Shown: positions 16,759 to 26,100, counted from the first letter of the stretch. The stretch: 64,000 bases of DNA from JBLHZY01 sp050633265 (GCA_050633265.1 JBOEGE010000002.1:124001-188000); one strand, 5' to 3'. Numbers and translations are program-made. Notes: generated from the sequence alone by a model not told the origin.

Positions 16759-17657
16759 CCACGCCCCTTGTTAAAGCTTGCGTCCGGCGCGCCTTTTAGG
16801 CTGCGCGGGATCACCGGGAAGCTCTTGGTGAGGAAATAGGCATAGGTGCCGTTGGGATATTCCGCCGTGCGCACCGTCGCGCCATTATGCTCGTCCAAAT
16901 CACCGGAGCCAGCGACATAAGCATAATCCTGCACAAAGGCCCCGTCATATTTGCCGCTTGGCGATGATCCGCCGGGGCGATTGCCCGAACGCAGCTTGTA
17001 AGAGCTCCTCATCTCGCGCACGGCCCCATTGCTTGCCGCCGTGATCGCATAGATCGGATAGCCATCCGATGCCCAGCCAATGAGCGGGCTCGCCGCACTG
17101 GCCGACCAGCCCAATTGCTGCATCAAACCGATCGGCAAACCATGATAATGATAGGCGCCTGTGGGCTGCACATGGGCGTAATTGGCATCCAGCCCAAGGG
17201 TCACCGCGCCGCCAAGCGCCTCATATTGCCAACCGGAATTGCGATTGCCCTGCCAGAATTCCGCCGCCCCCGGATCAAAGGGAACCCCGTTGACCGCGAC
17301 CCCGGTTAGCCCCAAACCGCGCGCGCTGCCGCTGCCGGATTTGGGCGTGAGCGGCATGGTGAACCTATAGCTCTGCGCGCGGATCGCATTTGGATTGCCC
17401 GCATTGGGAAAACTGCCAACCCGGTGCGAAGGAATGCCATTGGAGGTGATGATCCGCTTGCCGCCCTTGATCGAGATCGAGACCTGCGCACGCCCCGCAG
17501 AAGAGCCCGCTTTGTTGAGACTAACCGCCTTAGCCGAGGTCGCGGTATGTTTGCGCATCCGGGGCGGGCCGCCCGCTGGCCGCCCTTGGGAAAAAGCAGC
17601 GCTCGCGGCTGTGAGGCCAAGCACACTGGCGCCAAAAAGAAATGATCTGCGTTGCAT
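16755..17657 (-). CDS. YHYH-domain protein with twin-arginine signal
   Basis: A 300-residue exported protein. The N-terminus MQRRSFLFGASVLGL is a good twin-arginine signal, with cleavage probably near AFS. The mature protein carries the YHYH domain: TGAYHYHGLPIGL (about 185-197) followed by GWASDGYPIYA (about 214-224) and DLDEHNGATVRT near the end. YHYH proteins are periplasmic or secreted and of poorly known function; the His/Tyr cluster suggests metal or cofactor binding, which would fit Tat export. It lies 28 bases after a small secreted-protein gene, probably in one transcript. Confidence 0.82.
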   Translation of the reverse strand: MQRRSFLFGASVLGLTAASAAFSQGRPAGGPPRMRKHTATSAKAVSLNKAGSSAGRAQVSISIKGGKRIITSNGIPSHRVGSFPNAGNPNAIRAQSYRFTMPLTPKSGSGSARGLGLTGVAVNGVPFDPGAAEFWQGNRNSGWQYEALGGAVTLGLDANYAHVQPTGAYHYHGLPIGLMQQLGWSASAASPLIGWASDGYPIYAITAASNGAVREMRSSYKLRSGNRPGGSSPSGKYDGAFVQDYAYVAGSGDLDEHNGATVRTAEYPNGTYAYFLTKSFPVIPRSLKGAPDASFNKGRG

Positions 17658-17685
17658 AGGGTATCCTTTACTGAACTGAGAGAGG

Positions 17686-18090
17686 TTAAAGACCGGGGGT
17701 GATTGTGATTTGGCCAATGCCGGCATCGCCCAAATCAAGCACGACAACAAAGATGCCGGGGGTGGGCGCACCGGCCTCATGCGCCTCGATAAAAGCCGAG
17801 ATTTCGACCGGTGCTGCGTTTGGTTGCAGGGTCAGCGGAAGGCCCTCGGCCGCCACTGTGCCAAAATCGGAATAAAGGCCCGAAAGCACGGCGCCATTCT
17901 CATGGCTTGTGGTGAGCGAGAGGGTGATTTGCGCGCCCTTATCGCTCATCAGTGCTTGGGAGATTTGGGCATCAAACTGCGCCGAGCCGTGATCAGAATG
18001 GGCAAGGCTTGGCGTGGAAAAGGCGAGGGGCAGGGCGCAGGCAAGAGCCCTGATCGCGCCGATAAATCGCTGTGTTTGGTCTTGTGCCAT
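17686..18090 (-). CDS. small exported hypothetical protein upstream of the YHYH gene
   Basis: A 134-residue protein with a signal peptide (cleavage probably after SLA, about residue 30) followed by HSDHGSAQF. The mature part is predicted beta-rich (ITLSLTTSHENG, LPLTLQPNAAPVEISAFIEAH, GQITITPG), reminiscent of small periplasmic copper-chaperone-like beta sandwiches, but I see no conserved Met/His motif that would prove it. GGGAGA precedes the ATG at 18090. It likely forms an operon with the YHYH gene and may act with it in the periplasm. Confidence 0.7.
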   Translation of the reverse strand: MAQDQTQRFIGAIRALACALPLAFSTPSLAHSDHGSAQFDAQISQALMSDKGAQITLSLTTSHENGAVLSGLYSDFGTVAAEGLPLTLQPNAAPVEISAFIEAHEAGAPTPGIFVVVLDLGDAGIGQITITPGL

Positions 18091-18141
18091 GGTGCTCTCC
18101 CTGTTGTTAAGGATCACACGCGCCGCGCTTAAAATTCTGTC

Positions 18142-18179
18142 GAAAAAAATTGCGCGCATCGGCGAAGGTGCGCGCAAAT
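18142..18179 (-). terminator. intrinsic terminator after pyc
   Basis: On the minus strand TTGCGCGC pairs with GCGCGCAA around a ten-base loop, and seven T residues follow. It lies about 30 bases beyond the pyruvate carboxylase stop. Confidence 0.88.
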
Positions 18180-18209
18180 TATTGATATGTAAGCGAAATT
18201 TTTAGCCGT

Positions 18210-21200
18210 CTATTCCAGCTCGATCAGCAAATCTTTGGCGTCGATCTGCGCGCCGGGCGTCACATGCACTGCTTTTATCACCGCATCGCGCTCTGCATGC
18301 AGGCCGGTTTCCATCTTCATCGCCTCGATCGTCAGCAGCAAATCGCCCTCTTTGACCGATGCCCCGCTGATCGCCGCAACGCTTGCCACAACGCCGGGCA
18401 TGGGCGCGCCGATATGGTTGGGATTGCCAAGCTCGGCCTTGGGGCGCGCCGCCGTCGTCGCGACCGCTTTGCGATTTGGAACGCGGATAACGCGCGGCTG
18501 GCCGTTGAGCTCAAAGAAAACCTTGCACTCGCCGCGATCATCTGTCTCGCCAATCACCTGGCAGCGAATTTCAAGGGTTTTGCCCGGGTCGATCTCGGCA
18601 GAAAGGCTCTCGCCCGGCTCCATCCCATAGAAGAACGTGTGCGTGGGCAAGGTCCGAACGGGGCCATAAGTGGCGTTGCGGGCGGCATAATCGGTGAAGA
18701 CTTTGGGATACATCAAATAGCCGTTGAGATCCTCATCATCAATCTCGCGCCCCTCAAGCTTGGCCGAAAGCTCAGATCGCGCGGCCTCAAGATCCACGGG
18801 TGCCAAATGCTTGCCGGGCCGCTCAAGATTGGGCTTTTCGCCCTTCAAGGCCTTGTTCACAATCGCCGCAGGAAAGCCGCCCGGAGGCTGGCCCAAATTG
18901 CCGCGCATCATATCAATCACACTGTCAGGAAAGGCGACATCCGTTTCGGGATCTTCAACTTGCGCGCGGCTAAGCCCTTGAGAAACCATCATCAATGCCA
19001 TATCGCCCACAACTTTGGAGCTTGGCGTAACCTTCACGATATCGCCAAACATCTGGTTCACTTCGGCATACATATGCGCAACCTCATGCCAGCGTTCCTC
19101 AAGCCCAAGTGAGCGGGCCTGCGCCTTGAGATTGGTGAATTGGCCACCGGGCATTTCGTGCAAATAAACCTCGGAGGCGGGCGCCTGAAGGCCGCTTTCA
19201 AAGGCCGCATATTGGCTGCGCGCGCCTTCCCAATAGTTGGAAATCTCGCGGATCGCATCAATATCAAGGCCGGTGGCGCGATCCGTATCCTCGAGCGCCT
19301 CAACGATGGATCCAAGGCAAGCTTGCGATGTATTGCCCGAAAACGCATCCATCGCGCAATCAACCGCATCAACGCCCGCCTCCGCCGCCGCGAGGATCGA
19401 GGCGCCCGCGATGCCGGATGTATCATGGGTGTGGAAATGGATCGGCAATCCGACCTCTTCTTTGAGTGCCTTCACAAGCACTTTGGCCGCCGCAGGGCGC
19501 AGCAATCCGGCCATGTCTTTGAGACCCAGAATATGCGCGCCAGCCGCCTTCAATTCTTGGGCCATCGCCACGTAATATTTCAGATCATATTTGGCCCGAT
19601 CCGCATCAAAAATATTGCCCGTATAACAAACCGTGCCTTCGCAAATCTTGCCGCTCTCAACCACTGCATCCATCGCCACGCGCATATTCTCGACCCAGTT
19701 GAGACTGTCAAAAACCCGGAAAACATCGACGCCGCTTTGCGCAGCTTGGGCGACGAAACTCTGCACAACATTGTCAGGATAATTGGTGTAGCCAACGCCA
19801 TTTGAGCCGCGCAAAAGCATCTGGCTCATCACATTGGGCAACTTCGCGCGCAGATCGCGCAGGCGCTGCCAGGGGCATTCCTGCAAGAAGCGATACGCCA
19901 CATCAAAGGTCGCCCCGCCCCAGCACTCAACAGAGAAAAGCTGCGGCAGATTGGCGGCATATGTCGGGGCCACGCGGATCATATCGATTGAGCGCATGCG
20001 CGTTGCGAGCAGGCTTTGATGCCCGTCGCGCATGGTTGTGTCCGTGATCAAAAGCTGGCTCTGCGCGGCCATCCAATCGGCCACGGCTTGCGCGCCTTTC
20101 TCCTCCAAAAGATTGCGCGTGCCGGGCTGGGGCGCATCCGTGCGGCTTGCGGGGGCTTTTGGCGCTTTGGCCTCGGCGGGCATTGGGCGGCCAGCAGTTT
20201 CGGGATGCCCGTTGACAGAAATATCCGCGATATAAGTCAGGATTTTGGTCGCCCGGTCACGGCGCGCTTCAAAGTCAAACAGCTCCGGCGTTTGGTCGAT
20301 AAATTTGGTGTGATACTCGTAATTCAGGAAGGTCGGATGCTTGAGCAGGTTTTCCACAAAAGCGATGTTGGTCGAGACGCCGCGAATTCGAAACTCGCGC
20401 AAAGCCCGGTCCATCCGCGCAATCGCCGCCTCTGGCGTTGGGGCCCAAGCCGTTACTTTCTCTAGCAAACTGTCGTAATAGCGGGTGATCACCGCGCCGG
20501 AATAGGCCGTGCCGCCATCTAGGCGAATGCCCATGCCCGTGGCGCCGCGATAGGCTGTGATGCGGCCGTAATCGGGGATGAAATTATTGGCCGGGTCTTC
20601 GGTTGTGATCCGGCATTGAAGCGCGTGGCCGTCAAGCTTGACCTCCTCTTGCGAGGCAACACCTGTTGCTTCTGTCAGGCTCTTGCCCTCGGTGATCAGG
20701 ATCTGCGCGCGCACAATATCAATGCCCGTCACTTCCTCGGTCACTGTGTGCTCAACCTGAACGCGCGGGTTCACCTCGATGAAGTAAAACGCGCCCGTTT
20801 CCATATCCATCAGGAATTCGATTGTGCCAGCGCATTGATAGCCAACGGCCTCGGAAATCTTCTTGCCAAGGGCGCAAATCTCATTGCGCTGCGCCTCGGA
20901 AAGATAGGGGGCGGGCGCGCGCTCAACCACCTTTTGGTTGCGCCTTTGAACCGAGCAATCGCGCTCATAAAGATGATAGATATTGCCCTGAGAATCCCCA
21001 AGGATTTGAACCTCAACATGGCGCGCGCGCAGGATCATCTTCTCGAGATAGCCCTCATCATTACCAAAGGCCGATGCCGCCTCGCGCCGCCCTTCACGGA
21101 CCTTCTCTTCAAGCTCCTCAGGCCCGGAAATGGGCCGCATCCCGCGCCCGCCGCCGCCCCAGCTAGCCTTGAGCATCAACGGATAGCCGACCTCGGCCGC

Positions 21201-21650
21201 CTGTTTGGCCACAAGCGCCATATCATCGCCCAGAACGGGCGTTGCCGGGATCACAGGCACGCCCGCTTCGATTGCGACTTGGCGCGCTGATGCCTTGTCG
21301 CCAAGCGCGCGCATGGTCTCTGCTTTTGGGCCGATAAAGGCGATCCCCGCCGCGCTACACGCATCAACAAAATCAGGGTTTTCCGACAAAAGCCCATAGC
21401 CCGGATGGATCGCATCCGCGCCCGCCATCTTGGCAACCCGAATGATTTCCTCGATGCTCAGATAGGCCGCAACAGGCCCCATCCCTTCGCCGATCAAATA
21501 GGCTTCATCCGCCTTAAAGCGGTGCAGGGAAAGCTTATCTTCCTCAGCATAAATCGCCACCGTGCGCTTGCCGAGCTCATTTGCGGCGCGCATCACGCGG
21601 ATGGCAATCTCGCCGCGATTGGCGATCAGGATTTTTTGGAAGTCGGGCAT
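18210..21650 (-). CDS. pyc: pyruvate carboxylase
   Basis: Biotin-dependent anaplerotic enzyme that makes oxaloacetate from pyruvate, bicarbonate and ATP. The 1146-residue chain has the full single-polypeptide order: biotin carboxylase domain (KILIANRGEIAIRV at about 5-18; glycine-rich ATP loop KASWGGGGRGMR at about 161-172; EVNPRVQVEHTVTEE at about 295-309), carboxyltransferase barrel (DTTMRDGHQSLLATR at about 543-557; FHTHDTSG metal-site histidines), and C-terminal biotinyl domain with the lysine in EAMKMET (about 1113-1119). The ATG at 21650 has GAGGAG upstream. Single gene with its own terminator. Confidence 0.97.
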   Translation of the reverse strand: MPDFQKILIANRGEIAIRVMRAANELGKRTVAIYAEEDKLSLHRFKADEAYLIGEGMGPVAAYLSIEEIIRVAKMAGADAIHPGYGLLSENPDFVDACSAAGIAFIGPKAETMRALGDKASARQVAIEAGVPVIPATPVLGDDMALVAKQAAEVGYPLMLKASWGGGGRGMRPISGPEELEEKVREGRREAASAFGNDEGYLEKMILRARHVEVQILGDSQGNIYHLYERDCSVQRRNQKVVERAPAPYLSEAQRNEICALGKKISEAVGYQCAGTIEFLMDMETGAFYFIEVNPRVQVEHTVTEEVTGIDIVRAQILITEGKSLTEATGVASQEEVKLDGHALQCRITTEDPANNFIPDYGRITAYRGATGMGIRLDGGTAYSGAVITRYYDSLLEKVTAWAPTPEAAIARMDRALREFRIRGVSTNIAFVENLLKHPTFLNYEYHTKFIDQTPELFDFEARRDRATKILTYIADISVNGHPETAGRPMPAEAKAPKAPASRTDAPQPGTRNLLEEKGAQAVADWMAAQSQLLITDTTMRDGHQSLLATRMRSIDMIRVAPTYAANLPQLFSVECWGGATFDVAYRFLQECPWQRLRDLRAKLPNVMSQMLLRGSNGVGYTNYPDNVVQSFVAQAAQSGVDVFRVFDSLNWVENMRVAMDAVVESGKICEGTVCYTGNIFDADRAKYDLKYYVAMAQELKAAGAHILGLKDMAGLLRPAAAKVLVKALKEEVGLPIHFHTHDTSGIAGASILAAAEAGVDAVDCAMDAFSGNTSQACLGSIVEALEDTDRATGLDIDAIREISNYWEGARSQYAAFESGLQAPASEVYLHEMPGGQFTNLKAQARSLGLEERWHEVAHMYAEVNQMFGDIVKVTPSSKVVGDMALMMVSQGLSRAQVEDPETDVAFPDSVIDMMRGNLGQPPGGFPAAIVNKALKGEKPNLERPGKHLAPVDLEAARSELSAKLEGREIDDEDLNGYLMYPKVFTDYAARNATYGPVRTLPTHTFFYGMEPGESLSAEIDPGKTLEIRCQVIGETDDRGECKVFFELNGQPRVIRVPNRKAVATTAARPKAELGNPNHIGAPMPGVVASVAAISGASVKEGDLLLTIEAMKMETGLHAERDAVIKAVHVTPGAQIDAKDLLIELE

Positions 21651-21791
21651 AGCATGTCTCCTCAGGGGGGCATATCGCTCAAAGGCTAGGGCTATTCTGC
21701 ACTGCGGTAAACCCAATTATGCAGTTGCGGCATAAAAATGTTAACGCTAACGGCGCTTGCTAGGCTGGTCTGTCGCTGGATTTGCGGCCCA

Positions 21792-22931
21792 TCAGCCCCA
21801 AAGACAATCGCGCGCCTGAACCGGGCGGGTGATCCCCATCTGCATCATGCAAGAGCGCATATCATCGCGCAAAATGTGATCCACATGCGCTGCCCCGCGC
21901 GCCCCAAAGGCCCCAAGCCCATGATGCCATGCCCGCCCGAGCATCACAAAATCCGCACCCATCGCGATGGCGCGAAGCACATCAAGCCCCGATCCAACCG
22001 CGCCATCATAAAGCAGCGGATAATCCGGGCCAACAGCGGCGCGGATCGCAGGCAAGGCCTCAATCCCCGAAGGGCTTGCATCAAACTGCCGCCCGCCATG
22101 ATTTGAGACCCAGACCCCATCAACGCCCTCATTGAGAAGCCGCACCGCATCAGGCGCATTCAACACGCCTTTTGCCAAAATCGGGCCCTCCCATTGGCGG
22201 CGAAGCTGCGTCAGAAAATCCCAATCCGGCGCCATATGCTGGCCCAGCCCCACATGGCCTTTAGAGACCGCGCGCACCTTGGTAACCTCATAGCGCGCAA
22301 GGGTTTTTACCTTTGGCATGCCGTGGCGCAGGGTGGCCAAGGCCCAAGCCGGGCGCAGCGCAACCTGGCTTAAAATGCGCGGTGTGATCTTCGGCGGAGT
22401 AGCGACGCCGCCGCGCCGCTGACGTTCGCGCCGCGAGGGGCCGGGGACATCGACTGTTAGGATCAGCGTCTTAAACCCGGCCGCTTTGGCGCGGGCCAAA
22501 AGATCGGCGCAGCTCGCCGGATCGGCAGGCGGATAGAGCTGAAACCAACCATTGCCGCCGATATGCGGCGCAAGGTCTTCGGGCGCTTGGGCGGCGACGG
22601 TTGAAAGGCTGTAGGGGATATTCTGGGCGCGTGCGAGCTTGGCCAGAGTGATCTCAGCCCCCGGCCAAAACAGGCCGGACATGCCCACCGGTGACATCCC
22701 AAATGGCGCGCTAAAGCTTTGGCCTAAAAGGGAAGTTTCAAGCTTCGGCGTGATCTCTCCGGCCAGAATTGCCGGGCGCAGGCGCAGCTTATCAAGCGCG
22801 TCTCGATTGGCGGCCATCGCGCCTTCTGCGCCCGTGCCACTATCCAGATACTCCCAAGCAAAATGCGGAATGCGGCGGCGCGCGCGGGCGCGCAGATCAT
22901 CAAGCGAGGGGTAATTGGTATCTATCTGCAT
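21792..22931 (-). CDS. lldD: FMN-dependent alpha-hydroxy-acid dehydrogenase, probable L-lactate dehydrogenase
   Basis: A 379-residue member of the glycolate oxidase/L-lactate dehydrogenase family. Family residues are visible: FAWEYLDSGTG near the start (about 24-34), PVGMSGLFWPGAE, the substrate and FMN tyrosine/glutamine region WFQLYPP (about 128-134), and the active-site histidine-arginine pair in WVSNHGGRQ (about 270-278), followed by the FMN-phosphate loops DGAVGSGLD and LGRAW. It probably oxidises L-lactate to pyruvate, feeding the adjacent pyruvate carboxylase, but substrate cannot be settled by sequence. Start is uncertain between ATG 22931 and TTG 22937; neither has a strong ribosome-binding site. 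Confidence 0.85.
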   Translation of the reverse strand: MQIDTNYPSLDDLRARARRRIPHFAWEYLDSGTGAEGAMAANRDALDKLRLRPAILAGEITPKLETSLLGQSFSAPFGMSPVGMSGLFWPGAEITLAKLARAQNIPYSLSTVAAQAPEDLAPHIGGNGWFQLYPPADPASCADLLARAKAAGFKTLILTVDVPGPSRRERQRRGGVATPPKITPRILSQVALRPAWALATLRHGMPKVKTLARYEVTKVRAVSKGHVGLGQHMAPDWDFLTQLRRQWEGPILAKGVLNAPDAVRLLNEGVDGVWVSNHGGRQFDASPSGIEALPAIRAAVGPDYPLLYDGAVGSGLDVLRAIAMGADFVMLGRAWHHGLGAFGARGAAHVDHILRDDMRSCMMQMGITRPVQARDCLWG

Positions 22932-23053
22932 CGCCAATTTGTGAGCGATTGCGCGGCTTTGGGCAAGAGGCGCGATGGTGCGCGCAAAAAGGGCGGGAAC
23001 ATTGCGTGAACAAGGCTTTCCTATGGGGCGCAGTTGTGGTTAACATCGCGCGC

Positions 23054-25531
23054 ATGAGCAGCCATGATGAATTCGATGCCTTTGATGCAGCCGCCGCGCC
23101 GCCGCGCCCCAGCCTGAGCCAAATGGCGATGGCCGCGCGCCCCGCGCCCTATCTGGACGAGTTGAACGAGGCCCAACGCGCCGCGGTTGAGGCGTTGGAC
23201 GGCCCGGTTTTGATGCTGGCCGGGGCCGGAACCGGCAAAACCAAAGCGCTGACCACGCGGATTTGCCATCTTCTCAACACCGCGCGCGCCCGCCCCAACG
23301 AGATTTTGGCCGTAACATTTACCAACAAAGCCGCGCGCGAGATGAAAAATCGCGTTGGCAATTTGATGGGGCAGACCGTTGAGGGGATGCCATGGCTGGG
23401 CACGTTTCACTCGGTCTGTGTGAAGCTTCTGCGCCGCCATGCGGAATTGGTCGGGCTGAAAAGCAATTTCACCATCCTCGACACAGACGATCAAATTCGC
23501 CTGCTAAAACAATTGCTTGCCGCCGCCCAGATCGACGATAAACGCTGGCCCGCCCGCCTACTTGCCGGGATCATCGACAGCTGGAAAAACCGCGCTTGGA
23601 CGCCCGAGAAGGTGCCTGCCGCTGAAACGGCGGCGTTTAACGGCATGGGGGTTGAGCTTTACGCGCAATATCAAGCCCGCTTGATCGCGCTGAATGCGAC
23701 CGATTTTGGCGATCTTTTGCTGCATATGGTCACCATTTTTCAGACCCATGAAGATGTGCTCAAACAGTATCAGCGCTGGTTCAAATATATCCTCGTGGAC
23801 GAGTACCAAGATACCAATGTCGCGCAATATCTCTGGCTGCGCCTGCTCGCGGCGGACCATAAGAATATCTGCTGCGTGGGCGATGATGATCAATCGATCT
23901 ACGGTTGGCGCGGCGCCGAAGTCGGCAATATCCTGCGGTTTGAAAAGGATTTTCCCGGCGCAAAAGTCGTGCGGCTTGAGCAGAATTACCGCTCAACCCC
24001 GCATATCCTAAAGGCCGCTTCGGGGGTTATTCAGGGCAACACGGGCCGTTTGGGCAAAGAGCTTTGGACCGAAGTGGCGGATGGCGAAAAGGTCCGGCTT
24101 ATCGGCCATTGGGATGGCGAGGAAGAGGCGCGCTGGATCGGCGAAGAGATCGAAGCGATGCAGGGCGGCACGCGGGGCATGCGCGCCTTTAGCCTTGATG
24201 AAATCGCTATTCTTGTGCGCGCCAGCCACCAAATGCGCGCCTTTGAGGATCGCTTTTTGACCATCGGCTTGCCTTATCGCGTGATCGGCGGGCCGCGCTT
24301 TTATGAGCGGCTCGAAATCCGCGATGCCATGGCCTATTTCCGCGTCTGTATCAGCCCCGAGGACGATCTGGCCTTTGAGCGGATCATCAACACGCCCAAG
24401 CGCGGCGTTGGCGATAAGGCCTTGCAAACGATCCAGCGGATGGCGCGCGAAAACGGGGTGAGCCTTGTTCAGGGCGCGATGCTTTGTGTTGAGGCGGGCG
24501 CGCTTTCGGGCAAAGCAAAGAATGCTGTGGCCGAGCTGCTGCGCAACCTTGCGCGCTGGTCCAAGCTGACGCGCGGCCCGCTTTTGAATGTGGCCGAAAC
24601 GGATGATGACGCCGTGCTTGAAAACGATGGCGCGGTTGGGCCGCAGGAATACGGCGCGCCGGAAATCTCGCATATCGAGCTGGCCGAGCAGATTTTGGAA
24701 GAATCCGGCTATATCGAGATGTGGCAAAACGACAAAACGCCCGAAGCACCAGGCCGCCTTGAGAACCTCAAAGAATTGGTCAAAGCGCTTGATAATTTTG
24801 AGAATTTGCAAGGGTTTCTTGAGCATGTCTCGCTGATTATGGACAATGAGCAAGACGAGGCAGGCGCGAAAATCTCGATCATGACGTTGCACGGGGCCAA
24901 GGGGCTTGAGTTTCCGGCCGTGTTTTTGCCAGGCTGGGAAGATGGGCTTTTCCCGAGCCAGCGCAGCATGGATGAAAGCGGGCAAAAGGGCCTCGAGGAA
25001 GAGCGGCGCTTGGCCTATGTGGGCATCACGCGGGCCGAGGAATTGTGCACGATTTCATTTGCCGCCAATCGGCGCGTTTACGGGCAATGGCAATCGGCGC
25101 TGCCGAGCCGCTTTATTGATGAGCTGCCCGAGGATCATGTCGATGTGCTCACCCCGCCGGGCCTTTACGGCGGCGGATTTGGCGCGGCTGCCGGCAGCTT
25201 TGGGCAAAGCGACGCATATGGCGAGAACTCGATTGATGAAAAGGTTGAGCGCGCGGACGGCTATAATTCACCGGGCTGGAAGCGGCTTCAGGCCAGGTCG
25301 CAATCGCGCGGCTTCTCCAAGCCGACAAATACGCCCAACAGGGTGATTGATATGGCCGCTGTCTCTAGCTTTTCCAAAGGCGAGCGGATTTTCCATACCA
25401 AATTTGGCTATGGCACGATCATGGGGATTGAGGGCGATAAGCTTGATATCGAGTTTGAGCGGGCAGGGGCCAAAAAGGTAATCGCTAAGTTTGTCGTGCC
25501 TGCGGATCGCGCGGGCGATGTTCCGTTTTAG
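23054..25531 (+). CDS. uvrD: ATP-dependent DNA helicase UvrD/PcrA
   Basis: Superfamily 1A 3'-5' helicase of DNA repair and replication. The 825-residue chain shows all motifs in order: Q-like motif NEAQRAAVEA, Walker A AGAGTGKT (about 56-63), motif Ia TFTNKAAREMK, motif II VDEYQDTN (about 251-258), motif III DDDQSIYGWRGA, motif IV QNYRST, motif V TLHGAKGLEF (about 612-621) and motif VI AYVGITRAEE. The C-terminus has the FHTKFGYGTI Tudor-like segment typical of PcrA/UvrD that binds RNA polymerase or UvrB. I start at ATG 23054; an in-frame ORF extends upstream but only through lldD antisense sequence. Confidence 0.95.
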   Translation: MSSHDEFDAFDAAAAPPRPSLSQMAMAARPAPYLDELNEAQRAAVEALDGPVLMLAGAGTGKTKALTTRICHLLNTARARPNEILAVTFTNKAAREMKNRVGNLMGQTVEGMPWLGTFHSVCVKLLRRHAELVGLKSNFTILDTDDQIRLLKQLLAAAQIDDKRWPARLLAGIIDSWKNRAWTPEKVPAAETAAFNGMGVELYAQYQARLIALNATDFGDLLLHMVTIFQTHEDVLKQYQRWFKYILVDEYQDTNVAQYLWLRLLAADHKNICCVGDDDQSIYGWRGAEVGNILRFEKDFPGAKVVRLEQNYRSTPHILKAASGVIQGNTGRLGKELWTEVADGEKVRLIGHWDGEEEARWIGEEIEAMQGGTRGMRAFSLDEIAILVRASHQMRAFEDRFLTIGLPYRVIGGPRFYERLEIRDAMAYFRVCISPEDDLAFERIINTPKRGVGDKALQTIQRMARENGVSLVQGAMLCVEAGALSGKAKNAVAELLRNLARWSKLTRGPLLNVAETDDDAVLENDGAVGPQEYGAPEISHIELAEQILEESGYIEMWQNDKTPEAPGRLENLKELVKALDNFENLQGFLEHVSLIMDNEQDEAGAKISIMTLHGAKGLEFPAVFLPGWEDGLFPSQRSMDESGQKGLEEERRLAYVGITRAEELCTISFAANRRVYGQWQSALPSRFIDELPEDHVDVLTPPGLYGGGFGAAAGSFGQSDAYGENSIDEKVERADGYNSPGWKRLQARSQSRGFSKPTNTPNRVIDMAAVSSFSKGERIFHTKFGYGTIMGIEGDKLDIEFERAGAKKVIAKFVVPADRAGDVPF

Positions 25532-25575
25532 CGCTTTTGCCGACGCGTTGAGCATTCCAAGCATCAAGCATCAAA

Positions 25576-25620
25576 ACAAAGACGGCGGCACCTGATGAGC
25601 AGGGCCGCCGTTTTGCTTTT
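25576..25620. terminator. bidirectional terminator between uvrD and the sRNA array
   Basis: ACGGCGGC (25582-25589) pairs with GCCGCCGT (25604-25611). TTTTGCTTTT follows on the plus strand (end of uvrD). On the minus strand CTTTGTTTT follows the same stem, which would end the CcsR transcript. Confidence 0.85.
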
Positions 25621-25694
25621 GCGCCGTCAGGGAAAATGAAACGGCGCAGCAAGCCGGGCGTTTCTAACCAATGAAGAAAGACCCGAAGAAATTT

Positions 25695-25772
25695 GCGGCG
25701 GCGCATGCCTGGGAGGAGGAGAGCGCCGCCGCTCAAAGTCTCGAAGCGCTCTGGGAGGAGGGATGCTTCGAT
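25695..25772 (-). ncRNA. CcsR-type small RNA, fourth copy
   Basis: Two consecutive hairpins on the minus strand, each displaying a CCTCCTCCC-type motif in its loop (motifs at 25753-25761 and 25711-25719). First stem TCGAAGC/GCTTCGA (25741-25771), second a perfect ten-bp stem GCGGCGGCGC/GCGCCGCCGC (25695-25732). This is the architecture of Rhodobacter CcsR sRNAs, which are induced by stress and pair with target mRNAs through the anti-Shine-Dalgarno-like loops. Last copy before the terminator. Confidence 0.82.
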
Positions 25773-25798
25773 CTTTGGCAGATCGCCATTTTGGCAAT

Positions 25799-25850
25799 CC
25801 GATGGTTTGGGCCGATGGTTTGGGCCGATGGTTTGGGCCGGTGGCTTGCG
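25799..25850. repeat. 13-bp tandem repeat within the sRNA array
   Basis: CCGATGGTTTGGG occurs three times in perfect tandem (25799-25811, 25812-25824, 25825-25837) and a fourth, decayed copy (CCGGTGGCTTGCG) follows. It sits in the enlarged spacer between the third and fourth CcsR copies. The period of 13 is not a multiple of three, and no gene covers it. Confidence 0.9.
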
Positions 25851-25872
25851 CCCATGGCCCGAAAAGAAAAAT

Positions 25873-25944
25873 GCGGTGACCTCAGGGAGGAGAGGCCACC
25901 GCTCTAGTTCACGAAGCCCTCTGGGAGGAGGTAAAGTGCTTCGA
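25873..25944 (-). ncRNA. CcsR-type small RNA, third copy
   Basis: Same two-hairpin plan on the minus strand. Stem CGAAGC/GCTTCG (25912-25943) exposes CCTCCTCCC (25923-25931); stem AGGCC-type GCGGTGACCT/AGGCCACCGC (25873-25902) exposes a TCTCCTCCC variant (25885-25893). The first stem shares its sequence with that of the fourth copy, supporting duplication. Confidence 0.82.
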
Positions 25945-25990
25945 TCTGTTTGGGCCTGGGCGCCTGTGGCGCGAGGCCCGAATGAGGGAT

Positions 25991-26066
25991 GCGGCGACAT
26001 CCGGGAGGAGGAGTAGATGCCGCCGCTCACTTACACGGGTATCCCTGGGAGGAGAAAGAACCCGTA
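25991..26066 (-). ncRNA. CcsR-type small RNA, second copy
   Basis: First hairpin on the minus strand uses ACGGGT/ACCCGT (26035-26065) with TCTCCTCCC in the loop; the second uses an eleven-bp stem with one mismatch (25991-26026) with CCTCCTCCC at 26003-26011. Motif-to-motif spacing is 44 bases, the same as in the first copy. Confidence 0.82.
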
Positions 26067-26100
26067 TGTCGTTTGAAGCCGAAGCTTCGGAATTTTTGCG

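Noticed and set aside
24008..24985. 325-codon minus-strand frame within uvrD
   Set aside because: It lies fully opposite conserved helicase motifs and shows no family features.
25671..25907. 78-residue plus-strand ORF across the sRNA array
   Set aside because: It runs through the 13-bp repeat, which yields a repetitive WFGPMVWADGLG stretch, has no ribosome-binding site and opposes structured RNA elements.
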